Shown here in pieces: positions 35,168-44,598 of a stretch of 64,000 bases of DNA. The notes under the pieces were generated by a model. That model worked only from the letters and a program-made list of their open reading frames with translations. It searched no databases and had not been told where the DNA came from. The translations under genes and the position numbers were made by a program. Source of the DNA: Enterococcus sp. 9E7_DIV0242 (GTDB lineage Bacteria > Bacillota > Bacilli > Lactobacillales > Enterococcaceae); the NCBI RefSeq assembly GCF_002140975.2, contig NZ_CP147247.1, forward strand, positions 1,860,001-1,924,000. Direction: 5' to 3'. The stretch's first letter is position 1, and every line of letters begins with the position of its first letter.

Positions 35168-36157
35168 CTAACGCTCTTTCTCTTGCGGGTCATTTATCAC
35201 AGGCGAATACAATTCTTTTTGACAACGTAATCGATACTTGATTTGACGAATAAATGATTGTGGTTCAATAACTTGAAGAAATGGACCAAAGGATAAAATA
35301 TTGATTAAAAGCTCCGTCTCATCTTGAGAAGGATAATAAATCGTCAATTGGTATTCATGGTCATTTTCTGTCTTCTGAGTAATTTTCCGATAATTGGAAA
35401 AGTGGAACATGGCCCGTTCCAACGTATCCCTATCATCCTTCAGCAGACAAACGATTTGCTTGTTCTTTATCTTAACTGACTTTTGGGAATCATCTATTAT
35501 ACCAAGCCGTTCTACATGAATGATTTCAGAGAGATTGAAAACAACACGTTCCCAGCTTTCCGTTTTTGTCTTTCTTTTTGCTCTTAAGCGGAACTTATCA
35601 TTTTTCTGAGAATATTCCAGTTTCTCTGGGAATACGATATGCTGAACTACGGCCTCGCGACCCAAGGTCTGGTAATCAATACGTAAGACTTCCTTAGTCA
35701 AAATTGCCTGCAATAGGTTTCTCGCATTTTCCGCATACTGACGCTCCCGATACGAATCACCTTCCTGAAAACGATCAAAATAATCGATCATCTCAGCAGA
35801 AAACAATGGCTCTACCTCTGTCAGTTCTTCCAAAAGAGCCGCAACACGTGTTGGTTCTAGAAAGTTATGAATACGTTGATCTTCAAGCATCGTTTTCAGC
35901 CAACGCTTTTCCAATAGTGTGACGGGATGAGTAGGGGTATTCTGTAAAATACTGGAATACCTGCTACCCTGCTTTTTAAAGAGATGCCAATTTTCTTCCT
36001 CTCCGGTCAAAAATGGCAAAAGACTAAAAGCAGTTTCTCCATACCCATCTTTCTCCAATTTTTTTCTGATTGTTTCTTCACTCTGATCCTCAGACTGTAA
36101 CACTGTAGCAAGCAGTCTGAAATACTTCCCATAAATTTCATGAAACAGTGGATTCAT
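35168..36157 (-). CDS. WYL-domain protein, second of a pair
   Basis: About 329 residues beginning MNPLFHEIYGKYFRLLATVL. The C-terminal half has the WYL-type beta barrel pattern: an IDYQTLGREAVVQHIVFPEKLEYS-like strand pair, KFRLRAKRK, and a final YLTIYY...ILSFGPFLQVIEP WCX-like extension. Unlike typical WYL regulators I see no clear N-terminal winged helix. The start at 36155-36157 has GGAGGTG upstream and overlaps the preceding gene by 20 bases, so the two proteins are translationally coupled and probably work together, like PafB/PafC. The pair is divergent from the RNA-repair genes. Confidence 0.75.
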   Translation of the reverse strand: MNPLFHEIYGKYFRLLATVLQSEDQSEETIRKKLEKDGYGETAFSLLPFLTGEEENWHLFKKQGSRYSSILQNTPTHPVTLLEKRWLKTMLEDQRIHNFLEPTRVAALLEELTEVEPLFSAEMIDYFDRFQEGDSYRERQYAENARNLLQAILTKEVLRIDYQTLGREAVVQHIVFPEKLEYSQKNDKFRLRAKRKTKTESWERVVFNLSEIIHVERLGIIDDSQKSVKIKNKQIVCLLKDDRDTLERAMFHFSNYRKITQKTENDHEYQLTIYYPSQDETELLINILSFGPFLQVIEPQSFIRQIKYRLRCQKELYSPVINDPQEKER

Positions 36158-37382
36158 CCTGTTCACCTCCAAAATACAGCGCATACATCTGCTGGTAATC
36201 CTTCCAAAATTGCTGTTCCCACGTACGATTGCTACACTGGATACGCTTGATTCGGCCAAAAAAAGTACGCAGAAAAGGATTGAGGGCAACCATATCTACT
36301 ACTGCAATAGAAAATAGGTATTCATTTTCTCCTGTGCGGGTTACTGTTCCCATCCGCTTTTCTTTCTCCAAACGACGGACCAAATAGTATTCTTTCTGTT
36401 CATCAATGGCTAGATAAACATGCAGCTTCTGCGTTTTTCTCGTTGTAAATGCTGCATTCCAAGTTAAGCTCTTTTGTTTTTGAAATTGCTGCTCGACTTG
36501 CTCAAACTGTCTAGCAACACCTTCAAGTTTAACTGCAGCAATAAAATTGATACGAATAGAATAGAGGTGTCGCTTCCCAGCTACTCGACCAATCAGATAT
36601 TGACGACCAGACTCACAGCTGGAACAAATTTTCACAGGAATGAAGTGTTCAAATGCCTGTCGATCTGTTTGAAAGGAAATCTCTCTTCTTGATCGAATTG
36701 CTTCGAGCAATTGCAGCAACACTTGGCTGTCTAGCACTTGAACAGGAAAAACATGCTTAAACTGAAAAGCAGAAGCTTCTCTGTCTTCTCCTCTCAGAAG
36801 GTATTCGCCTAAGATCCCAATCGGAAATATTTCTTTATAAAAGCTGATTGCCAACCGAACTTCTTCATCCAAACACAATGACGGTACTTGAGAATAAATA
36901 CATTCCCGCCCACTTTTTTCCTCTATAAAAATCCCTAGCGCTGTATATTCCTTGATTTTCTTTCTGACTGTCAATGAGTCTAAAAGATACCCATCACTAA
37001 AATGGACTAAGTAAGTTTCATCGATTTGATCGACGATTTCCTGTATCGTCCATTTCTCTCCATCAGCGAAAATATCAAGTAAAACAAAATGTAGAAAGAT
37101 ATCATTCTTTGTAAATGATTTTGATTGCCAAACCTGTGCCAGCGGATTGCTGCTATTTTTATGAGGATCGATCTCCAGACGTACTCGCTTTTTCCCATGA
37201 ACGATATCCGTCTCAATCCATTCAGACAAATAACTCTCGATTCTTCGTCGTTCATTATCGTAACCTCGTTGACTACCATAAGAGAATTCATCGCGTTCCT
37301 TAAAGCCATACACATAAAAATCTCTCGTATATTTACGGATCGTATCGAAATTTTTTACCAACTCTTGAAATTTCCTTGCCAT
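36138..37382 (-). CDS. WYL-domain transcriptional regulator, first of a pair
   Basis: A 414-residue regulator. An N-terminal region with winged-helix character (DIFADGEKWTIQEIVDQIDETY, VRKKIKEYTALGIF) is followed by a WYL domain around residues 220-300 (REISFQTDRQAFEHFIPVKI...RQYLIGRVAGKRHLYSIRINFI). WYL domains sense nucleic-acid or nucleotide ligands in several stress and defence systems. GGAGAGG precedes the ATG. It is divergent from hen1 across a 119-base gap, the normal layout for the regulator of a bacterial RNA-repair operon (inference). Confidence 0.82.
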   Translation of the reverse strand: MARKFQELVKNFDTIRKYTRDFYVYGFKERDEFSYGSQRGYDNERRRIESYLSEWIETDIVHGKKRVRLEIDPHKNSSNPLAQVWQSKSFTKNDIFLHFVLLDIFADGEKWTIQEIVDQIDETYLVHFSDGYLLDSLTVRKKIKEYTALGIFIEEKSGRECIYSQVPSLCLDEEVRLAISFYKEIFPIGILGEYLLRGEDREASAFQFKHVFPVQVLDSQVLLQLLEAIRSRREISFQTDRQAFEHFIPVKICSSCESGRQYLIGRVAGKRHLYSIRINFIAAVKLEGVARQFEQVEQQFQKQKSLTWNAAFTTRKTQKLHVYLAIDEQKEYYLVRRLEKEKRMGTVTRTGENEYLFSIAVVDMVALNPFLRTFFGRIKRIQCSNRTWEQQFWKDYQQMYALYFGGEQDESTVS

Positions 37383-37501
37383 ACCAACCTCTCCTTCCCA
37401 TTCATTTTAAACAAATGCGACCACACTACGCAACTTTTTTTAAAAGATAGTTGGTCATACATTCGTTATGATTAGGGTACAAACTTACAGGAGGTTCTAT
37501 C
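37383..37501. promoter_or_regulatory. Divergent control region, WYL genes / RNA-repair operon
   Basis: The 119-base region must hold both promoters. On the minus strand TTGCGT and TAAAAT are 18 bases apart, pointing to the WYL genes; on the plus strand a TATGAT sits about 20 bases before the hen1 ribosome site. CATTT-TAAAC-AAATG and spaced GACCA/TGGTC repeats are possible operators. Confidence 0.5.
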
Positions 37502-38779
37502 ATGGCAATTATCAAACTTTCATCAACCAACCCAGCGCTCTCTTACATACTTTATAAAAATCCAGCTAGCGGTATTCAATTGAGACGAATCCGAAAGGGG
37601 ATGGGCTACGGCTGGTATCACGGTGAACAGAAATACCTCGCTTACTTTACCGATCAGGGAACGACAGCTCTATCCTTTCGACCAAACAGAGAGGAAGAAT
37701 TTCATTATCTAAATGTGTCTCAATATCAAGCGCCTTTAGTCTATCTGGCCTTGATCACTGAATTTTTTGATCATCCATTAAAGCTACAAGAGCAAGACAG
37801 TAATGGTTTTGAGCACTGCTTAGAACTACCGTTTATTGCCATTAAAAGAGAGCACTTCCTGCTCTTCTTCCAGCGTCAATTTCCAGATATCCAGTTTGAA
37901 TATACTGAGCTCATGCCCGGACATGGCAGTCTGGTACTGCATACCATGCGTCCACTCCATGATCTGCTTCATACTACGCAGTTATTTTTACTTTTTCAAG
38001 CTTTGTTTGCGAAAGAATTTCTAGATGAGTCGGACACCTTGATTCAAAAATATGTCCACTCCTTAAATGCGGTCGATGCGCCTTTTTACATCAGAAATTT
38101 ATTTGTCCGTAATTTTATGGGACGTAGAAATTACTTTAACCGTTTTATCGAAGAAGCTTCAGCGACCACTCGCTATACGATTGATTTCAGCTTTGGCGGA
38201 ACAGGTTTGCAGCGAAGAAATCTGGCAGAATCCTTGTTGACCTTCGATTATCCTATTTTAGATGTCGGCTGCGGTGAAGGCTTTTATATTGCTGCTTTCA
38301 GTAAGCAGTTAGGCTCATTGCCCTATTATGCAATAGATATTGATCCAGAGGTTCTGGCGACCGCACAACAACGCGCAGAGAAAAAGGAGCTGGAAAACGT
38401 AACCTTCTATTCTTCCTTAGAAAACTGGGAGAAATTGACTATAACTGAAGCAGTCGATGTTTTGATGATGGAGGTCATCGAACATATGCCACAAGAAGAA
38501 GCTGCTGCACTGATCAAAGCTGTTTTAGAAAAAAATACGCATCAGCTTATTCTTTCAACACCGAACAAAGAATTCAATACCTATTACGATTTAACAGATG
38601 AAAAAAAACGACATGAAGACCATCACTGGGAAATGACTCGTCCTGAATTTCAGCAATGGCTTTCCAAAATTATTGATCAAACCAGCTATACGCTCGAATT
38701 TCTGGCGATAGGTGATACGGTAGATGGCATTCCTACAACACAGGGTGCTCGTATTTTAAGAAAAGAAAGGAAGGGCTAA
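37502..38779 (+). CDS. hen1: 3'-terminal RNA ribose 2'-O-methyltransferase Hen1
   Basis: A 425-residue bacterial Hen1. The N-terminal ~220 residues match the domain that activates the Pnkp ligase. The C-terminal methyltransferase has the SAM motif DVGCGEGFY near residue 257 and the Mg/Mn-binding block MMEVIEHMPQEEA near 323, with the later EDHHWE that supplies a His. It methylates the 2'-OH at an RNA break before ligation, making the repaired site resistant to recutting by the same ribotoxin. GGAGG stands 7 bases before the ATG. It is the first gene of the repair operon, 3 bases ahead of pnkp. Confidence 0.93.
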   Translation: MAIIKLSSTNPALSYILYKNPASGIQLRRIRKGMGYGWYHGEQKYLAYFTDQGTTALSFRPNREEEFHYLNVSQYQAPLVYLALITEFFDHPLKLQEQDSNGFEHCLELPFIAIKREHFLLFFQRQFPDIQFEYTELMPGHGSLVLHTMRPLHDLLHTTQLFLLFQALFAKEFLDESDTLIQKYVHSLNAVDAPFYIRNLFVRNFMGRRNYFNRFIEEASATTRYTIDFSFGGTGLQRRNLAESLLTFDYPILDVGCGEGFYIAAFSKQLGSLPYYAIDIDPEVLATAQQRAEKKELENVTFYSSLENWEKLTITEAVDVLMMEVIEHMPQEEAAALIKAVLEKNTHQLILSTPNKEFNTYYDLTDEKKRHEDHHWEMTRPEFQQWLSKIIDQTSYTLEFLAIGDTVDGIPTTQGARILRKERKG

Positions 38780-38782
38780 CTC

Positions 38783-41344
38783 ATGCTTATTCAAACAAAC
38801 ACTCACACGATCTTTCTATTGATCGGCCCAACTGAATGTGGAAAAACAACCTTCTCCAAAGAAGTTCTTATGAAGCAGCTTAGCTTCCAAGACGAAGAAA
38901 ATAATTTTTACAGCAATGTCCAATACATCTCCTCTGATGATCTTCGACAAGAAGTATTGGGACACGCTTATGATAAATACGATCAAGTCATGTTGGAAGC
39001 AAGCAATATTGCATTTCCTTATTTACGTAAAAAGCTGGAATTTGTGACGACTTACCCTGTCTCTGCAGAATTTGTCATTGTGGATACGACCGGACTGGCA
39101 AAAGAGTTTAGACAAGAAATTCTTGATATCGCCAAAGCGCAAAACTACAATATTGAAGCTATTGTTTTTGATTACAAAAACCGTGATGATTTCTATGCCA
39201 GTGAACGTTCTCGCCGGTTGATCAGCACGCACATCCAACGATTGAAGCGAGAGGCTCTTCCTTCCTTGGCAAAGGAAAACTATCATGCCATTCATCGTAT
39301 TCCTAAAAAAGATTTCTCTGATATTACGGTGACCATTGCTGATAAAGAGGAGTACCTTTCCTGTCTCCTTCCACCTGAACAGACATATACAGTAGTCGGG
39401 GATGTTCATGAATGCATTCAGACTTTGCAAGACTTATTGACACGACTTGGGCATACCTTGACAGATGGACAATTGATGATCAATGAGCACAATGGAAAGG
39501 TCATTCTAAATGGAGACTGGATCGATAAAGGAAAGCAGACCAAAGCAATCGTCGAGTTTCTCTACACAAACCGTGAACAACTTCTTTTTACCATCGGAAA
39601 CCATGAGCATTTTGTTTATCACTATCTGAGAGGCGAAATCAAAGGAGTCGATCCTCAAATCTTGACCAGCTATTTTGATTCCATCTCCGTTCTTCAAAAA
39701 GATGAGCCGCTACGAGAAAAATTCTTTGCTCTGGTTGAACAGGCGAAACCCTTTTATCGTAGAATCGGTGGTGAGCAACAATCCTTTATCGTGACACATG
39801 CCCCTTGTAAACAGAAGTATTTAGGCAAGCTCAATACTTCTGCCAAAAGAAGACAGCGGAATTTTCGGTTGGATAGAGAACAGCTGATTGAGCCGCAACT
39901 GGCATTCTTGGAAAAAGAAAGTTACTTCAATTTACCGCTGCATATTTTTGGTCATGTAGCTTGTGAAGCACCTTTCCGCCTCAAAAATAAGCGCAGCGTG
40001 GATACCGGGGCAGCTTCCGGAAATAGGCTGACAGCAATTAAAGTTCTTCCCTATAAAACCATGCTTTATTCTGTCTCGACAGCAGTTGGTGAAGGGGCTG
40101 CGGAAAAACTGCCGCAACTTTTTTCAAAGCCTAAGAAACCGTCTTGGCACTCTTTACCGGAAGACAAGCAACGTCGTTTGCGTTATATGGCCAAGAATCA
40201 GGTACAATATCTTTCTGGAACTATGTCTCCTTCCGCAGCTGATCCTGAAGCCAATGAGTTGGAATCACTGGAAAAAGGGTTGAACTACTTTAAAGATAAT
40301 GGTGTTGAACACGTCGTTCTGCAGCCAAAATATATGGGCTCTCGCTGTAATATCTACTTATCTACCGCTATCGATCAATGCTTTGCAATTACAAGAAATG
40401 GATACCTTGTTCAGCGTTTGGATCTCGTACCTGTTTATCAACAGCTCCTACTGAAATTCAACTCGTATATGATTGAGAATAATATCGCTACGCTTCTTCT
40501 TGACGGCGAGCTAATGCCTTGGAGCGCACTTGGAAAAGGTCTGATTGAAAAAGAATATCAGCCCATTGCATTAGGGATTGAAAAAGAATTGGCCTTTCTT
40601 TCTGACAATGGATTCGAAACAGCCTATCAAGAAGCTATCTATAAAATGAATCAAACGGATTACCAAATAGATCGTCATCACAAAGATAAAAAAGCACTGT
40701 CCGCACTTTATGGTAGCTATCCGGCAAGACAGTTTGCATTATTGGCAGAAACTGAGAAGCAACAGGTCCACCTGAAGGATCAGACAGCTTATCTTGAAAC
40801 ATATAAAAAACAGATTGAGTTATATGGCTATGAATCTGAGCTTACCTATAAACCTTTTAACTTGTTGAAAATCATTTATACCAATGGAAAAGAGGAGATT
40901 CCAGAACAAAAAACTTCGGCTATCTACTCATTCTTGTCAGATGATCCCTATCTATTGCTTGATTTGACTCACCCTACTGCTTTAACAGATGCACAAACCT
41001 ATTTTCAAGACATCACAGTTGAGCGCCAAATGGAAGGGGTTGTTATTAAACCCGAGACAATTAATAACGATAAAGTCGCTCCGTTCATGAAAGTCCGAAA
41101 CAAGGAGTATCTGACATTGATTTATGGCTACGATTATTGTGCTGAAAAACGTTACCATAAGCTGATCTCAGATAAAAAAATCAAAGGGAAGCTTGCATCC
41201 TCTATAAAAGAGGCCAAATTAGCAGAAGAGCTATTGAACATCCCACGGAATGAAATTTCAGAAGCAAACTCGGAATACATGGACCTTCTTGCAAGTATGA
41301 TTTTCGAATTCGAAAAGGAGAAAGCGTTAGATCCAAGGCTATAA
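38783..41344 (+). CDS. pnkp: Polynucleotide kinase-phosphatase-ligase Pnkp
   Basis: An 853-residue three-enzyme RNA repair protein. Residues 1-180: 5' kinase with P-loop GPTECGKTTFSK. Residues ~195-420: calcineurin-like 2',3' phosphatase with GDVHE, GDWIDKGKQ, GNHEHF and FGHVACEAP. Residues ~470-853: adenylyltransferase ligase with nucleotide-site Lys in QPKYMGSR (~516), LLDGELMPW, MEGVVIKPE (~750) and PFMKVRNKEY. In known systems the ligase needs Hen1 to finish sealing, and hen1 is directly upstream. All three active sites look intact and the length is normal (Clostridium thermocellum Pnkp is about 870). Confidence 0.95.
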   Translation: MLIQTNTHTIFLLIGPTECGKTTFSKEVLMKQLSFQDEENNFYSNVQYISSDDLRQEVLGHAYDKYDQVMLEASNIAFPYLRKKLEFVTTYPVSAEFVIVDTTGLAKEFRQEILDIAKAQNYNIEAIVFDYKNRDDFYASERSRRLISTHIQRLKREALPSLAKENYHAIHRIPKKDFSDITVTIADKEEYLSCLLPPEQTYTVVGDVHECIQTLQDLLTRLGHTLTDGQLMINEHNGKVILNGDWIDKGKQTKAIVEFLYTNREQLLFTIGNHEHFVYHYLRGEIKGVDPQILTSYFDSISVLQKDEPLREKFFALVEQAKPFYRRIGGEQQSFIVTHAPCKQKYLGKLNTSAKRRQRNFRLDREQLIEPQLAFLEKESYFNLPLHIFGHVACEAPFRLKNKRSVDTGAASGNRLTAIKVLPYKTMLYSVSTAVGEGAAEKLPQLFSKPKKPSWHSLPEDKQRRLRYMAKNQVQYLSGTMSPSAADPEANELESLEKGLNYFKDNGVEHVVLQPKYMGSRCNIYLSTAIDQCFAITRNGYLVQRLDLVPVYQQLLLKFNSYMIENNIATLLLDGELMPWSALGKGLIEKEYQPIALGIEKELAFLSDNGFETAYQEAIYKMNQTDYQIDRHHKDKKALSALYGSYPARQFALLAETEKQQVHLKDQTAYLETYKKQIELYGYESELTYKPFNLLKIIYTNGKEEIPEQKTSAIYSFLSDDPYLLLDLTHPTALTDAQTYFQDITVERQMEGVVIKPETINNDKVAPFMKVRNKEYLTLIYGYDYCAEKRYHKLISDKKIKGKLASSIKEAKLAEELLNIPRNEISEANSEYMDLLASMIFEFEKEKALDPRL

Positions 41345-41444
41345 TAGAACAGTGATTCAGAGTATCCGCTTTAAATAAAGATCGTCATACATCCCTGTAT
41401 GGCCTTTCTAAAGAAAGCCGCACTCTACCAAAGGAGGGGAAAAT

Positions 41445-42221
41445 ATGAAAGATAAAATCATTCAAGAATTGAAAAAAATTGAGGCATCTGAAAATATTCG
41501 AATTTTGTATGCTGTCGAATCAGGTAGTCGAGCTTGGGGCTTTCCTTCAAAGGACAGTGACTACGACGTACGTTTTATCTATACTCGCCCAAAGGATTGG
41601 TATTTACAGCTGCAGAAAACAAAGGATACCTTGGAGTACCCTATTTCTGATCAATTGGATATCAGCGGTTGGGACTTGGACAAAACCTTGATGCTTTTGA
41701 GAAAATGCAACCCTTCGTTGTTGGAATGGCTTCATTCTCCCATAGTGTATATGACTGAACCGCTTTTTTACCAGGACCTTCTTGTCTTATCTGAACAAGC
41801 TCAAAATGATAAAAGCCTAATTTATCACTATTTACACATGGCAAAAGGAAACTACCGAGACTATCTTCAGGGAGAACAAGTAAAAATCAAGAAGTATTTC
41901 TATGTTCTACGCCCTCTATTAGCTTGCTTATGGATTGAACATCAAAAACAGGCACCACCTGTCAGGTTTGAACATTTGCTTGAACAGCCTCAGCTTTCAA
42001 CTGCTTTTCTGGCTGAGGTTGCCAAGCTTCTCAAAAAGAAACGCTCTGGAGAAGAAATGGCTATGGAACCACAAATTCCAATTATTGACCAATTTATAAA
42101 AGAACAGCTTGAATATAACACCGCTCTGGTTTCCACTCTTCAAGCCAATCCATTTTTATCTCAAAAAGAAATCAACACTTTCTTTTTAAACTGGTATGGA
42201 ATCTGTAAAATTACTATTTAA
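41445..42221 (+). CDS. RlaP-type RNA-repair nucleotidyltransferase (PF10127)
   Basis: A 258-residue pol-beta-type nucleotidyltransferase. Near residue 28 it has GSRAWGFPSKDSDYDVRFIY: the GS..WG..s..SDyD pattern gives the metal-binding Asp pair. This family (PF10127) was linked by comparative genomics to RNA-repair operons, where it may add a nucleotide to damaged tRNA ends. The gene follows pnkp after 100 bases in the same direction with its own AAAGGAGGGG site. A hairpin (41388-41403) lies between them but lacks a U-tract, so one transcript is possible. Activity inferred from family. Confidence 0.85.
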   Translation: MKDKIIQELKKIEASENIRILYAVESGSRAWGFPSKDSDYDVRFIYTRPKDWYLQLQKTKDTLEYPISDQLDISGWDLDKTLMLLRKCNPSLLEWLHSPIVYMTEPLFYQDLLVLSEQAQNDKSLIYHYLHMAKGNYRDYLQGEQVKIKKYFYVLRPLLACLWIEHQKQAPPVRFEHLLEQPQLSTAFLAEVAKLLKKKRSGEEMAMEPQIPIIDQFIKEQLEYNTALVSTLQANPFLSQKEINTFFLNWYGICKITI

Positions 42222-42230
42222 AAAACATAA

Positions 42231-42273
42231 AAAAACCTTTCAAACGAATAAAAATCGTCTTGAAAGGTTTTTT
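42231..42273. terminator. Bidirectional terminator after the RNA-repair operon
   Basis: AAAAACCTTTCAA pairs with TTGAAAGGTTTTT, with an inner ACGA/TCGT pair and A/T runs on both sides, between convergent genes. Confidence 0.9.
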
Positions 42274-42279
42274 TATAAG

Positions 42280-42759
42280 TTATTGTTCTTCTCTTCTAAA
42301 CAACTCATCTTCATAGCGTGAAAGAGTACGATTGTTTAAAACGATATATGGCTCTTCTTCTTCCTCGTCCTCTGACCGCTCTTTTCTTAATGGTCCTCTA
42401 TCCAGCTCGTCTCTATCAATCATTCGCTCCCTTGACTTAAAGTGAGAACTTTCCGTAGCACCATTTTCAGCGAATACAGATTCCAAATGTTTTTTAGGTT
42501 TGGAATTTTCTTCAATTTGAAAAAACGACTCTTCTTCATATTCCGGTTCTTCCATCAAATAATCCATGCGTTCTTCTTCCATTTGAGGTTCTTGATCCAA
42601 ACGAAGCTTCCCAAATTTCAGTGCATTGAGATCTTCTTGAAGAATATCCCGCTCATCAAGTAGCCGATACATTAATTGCTTTTCCTTCACCAACAAGAAA
42701 CTCAAGACAATAATAACGACGACAAAAAAGTACATAATTGCCAAAAATGCAAAATCCAT
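42280..42759 (-). CDS. Membrane-anchored acidic protein, unknown function
   Basis: A 159-residue protein: one N-terminal membrane helix (FAFLAIMYFFVVVIIVLSFLLV), a short coiled coil (YRLLDERDILQEDLNALKFG) and a long, very acidic, disordered C-terminal tail rich in Glu and Arg (EEEE runs, RSEDEEEEEP). The ATG at 42757-42759 has AAGGAG 9 bases ahead. I do not recognise the family; the layout resembles small divisome or wall-associated scaffolds. It is monocistronic between two terminators. Confidence 0.6.
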   Translation of the reverse strand: MDFAFLAIMYFFVVVIIVLSFLLVKEKQLMYRLLDERDILQEDLNALKFGKLRLDQEPQMEEERMDYLMEEPEYEEESFFQIEENSKPKKHLESVFAENGATESSHFKSRERMIDRDELDRGPLRKERSEDEEEEEPYIVLNNRTLSRYEDELFRREEQ

Positions 42760-42864
42760 CTCCCTCAACTCCTTATGGTTAAGAATAACACGGAAATTTC
42801 TTTTTTACGTATCAGTTTTTTTTGAAAAAAAGTAATTTTATGAGAAAAAAGAACATTAGTCATT

Positions 42865-44028
42865 TTAAAGTAAGTAATTATGATCAAAAGTTATATCAAT
42901 TTCGCATATTCCTATATATTTATTAACATTATCTTGTATTTTTTTCAAAATAGCCTGATCAGACAGCTCATATTTACTTGGAACAACCAAATCAAAATAC
43001 AACGCACTTTTTCCATCGTGAGAAACAAACCGGATATCATGTGCCTTGAGAATTGGATCAATGGAAGCAAGGATTTTCTTTACCTCCTGATGAACAAATT
43101 GTTGCTGTTCATCGTATAAATTTACCGGATCTACGTGACAAACCAATTCAACCCCTAACTTCTCTTTGAAGACTGCCTCGATTTCATCAATTACCTGATG
43201 CGCTCTGTTCAATTCCCATCGATCATCCACTTCAATATGAACCGAAGCAAAAATTTTATTCGGGCCATATTGATGAATCAGCAGATCATGGTAGCCCACG
43301 ATCTCATCAAATGAAGATAAAAATTGTTTCATTCGATCAATTGCCTCTTGATCAGGACGTATTCCCATCAACTCATTGATAAATCCCCAGAGTAGCTGAA
43401 TCCCACTAAAAATGATATAAACAGCTATCACACCTCCAATATAGCCGTCTAATCGCCATCCGGTAACTCCCTCAATAGCCGTAGAAACTAAAACAGCTAT
43501 CGTTGTAAATACATCATTCATGCTATCCTTGGAGGCAGCTATCAGGGTGTCGGAATTGATTTTCTTTGCTACTTCAGAATAAACTGTTCCCTGCCAAATT
43601 TTCAAAAATATAGACAGCAATAATACCAATAGTGTAATCCATGAAAAACCAATACTTTGTGGCTCACGAATCCGGTCAATGGACGTCAGTAAAAATTGAA
43701 AACCAACAAATGTGATCATTAAAGAAACAAACATTCCACTAATATATTCAAAGCGTTCATGTCCATAGGGATGTTCCCTATCCGCTGGTTTTCCAGCAAT
43801 ATAAAACCCTACTAAGGTCAAAGCAGAAGAAATCATATCTGACAAGTTATTCACAGCATCAGCCATGATCGACACACTTCCAGAGAAAAAACCGATAGAA
43901 AACTTGCCAATAACTAAAATAAGATTTGAGATAAGCCCCATTATACCGGCAAATATCCCAAAACTCGTACGTGGATCTTTCCCCGCCCCATATTTCTTTT
44001 CAACCAAACCAAGCATTCCTTTTATCAT
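42865..44028 (-). CDS. Cation diffusion facilitator (CDF) efflux protein
   Basis: A ~387-residue CDF transporter. Six membrane helices include SIMADAVNNLSDMISSALTLVGFYIAGKPADREHPYGHERFEYISG, the family signature with the metal-site Asp/His (paired with SKDSMNDVFTT in helix 5), and the C-terminal cytoplasmic dimer domain has HVEIEVDD-type ferredoxin fold (ASVHIEVDDRWELNRAH). It should export Zn2+, Mn2+, Fe2+ or similar by proton exchange; the DxxxD/N sites resemble Zn/Mn members. The start is taken as ATG at 44026-44028; the longer reading has no ribosome site. No metal riboswitch is evident upstream. Confidence 0.87.
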   Translation of the reverse strand: MIKGMLGLVEKKYGAGKDPRTSFGIFAGIMGLISNLILVIGKFSIGFFSGSVSIMADAVNNLSDMISSALTLVGFYIAGKPADREHPYGHERFEYISGMFVSLMITFVGFQFLLTSIDRIREPQSIGFSWITLLVLLLSIFLKIWQGTVYSEVAKKINSDTLIAASKDSMNDVFTTIAVLVSTAIEGVTGWRLDGYIGGVIAVYIIFSGIQLLWGFINELMGIRPDQEAIDRMKQFLSSFDEIVGYHDLLIHQYGPNKIFASVHIEVDDRWELNRAHQVIDEIEAVFKEKLGVELVCHVDPVNLYDEQQQFVHQEVKKILASIDPILKAHDIRFVSHDGKSALYFDLVVPSKYELSDQAILKKIQDNVNKYIGICEIDITFDHNYLL

Positions 44029-44205
44029 AAACCATCCCAACCTTAAATTAGAGTATTTTAAAAATATACCGCAACGGCTCACCTTTTGCACATGATATCC
44101 TACTTTTTTTAGCATCTTTTTATTATTTAGAATCCCCAATATTTCCAGTCTCAGTCCACCTTTTGATTAAAATTAGGAGTGCCTAGCTTTTTTCTTTACA
44201 AAAAA

Positions 44206-44356
44206 GCGGCCGGACCAAAAGCGATCTGCTTCAAGAAAAAAGCCGGAGAGCCTTGAAACACAGTGGTTTCCCACTGATGCATTCTCGCTTGTGGCTCATC
44301 ACAGTTTAGGACCTACGAGTGTTGAGCGGACAGCGACGCAGCTTTTGGACCGCCGT
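44206..44356. other. Structured intergenic element with imperfect inverted arms
   Basis: A GC-richer ~150-base block in an AT-rich gap. Its arms (GGACCAAAAGC at 44212 and GCTTTTGGACC at 44341) pair over 8+3 bp with one mismatch, and an inner hairpin CAGTGG-TTTC-CCACTG lies near 44261-44276. On the minus strand the second arm is followed by TTTTTTG, so the element could end a transcript. Composition differs from both flanks. It may be a dispersed enterococcal intergenic repeat or a small RNA; only one copy is in the window. Confidence 0.45.
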
Positions 44357-44510
44357 TGATTCAGATTGTAGGTATAGAGAGATCGGTAAATTTCTTTTTG
44401 TCCTAGCCTCTCCCCTTTTGAAACATCAAAAGCTAAAATAAATGCCATTTTTTTCATCTTCTTTTTTATTGAAAGACCTGCACTCTCACTATACTCCAGA
44501 AATAGAAAAT

Positions 44511-44546
44511 AGTGGGCAAGGTATTCCGTCGAATACCTTACCCACT
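44511..44546 (-). terminator. Terminator of the YhgE/Pip gene
   Basis: A 16-bp stem with one mismatch (AGTGGGTAAGGTATTC / GAATACCTTGCCCACT) and a 4-nt loop, 53 bases beyond the stop and followed by ATTTTC. Confidence 0.85.
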
Positions 44547-44598
44547 AATTTTAGTATATTTTTATTTTAGAAGTTGACTTCTTCCACCTACTAAACAA

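Noticed and set aside
44206..44356. A metal-sensing riboswitch (yybP-ykoY or NiCo type) for the CDF gene
   Set aside because: The expected conserved loop motifs are not present; only generic pairing is visible.
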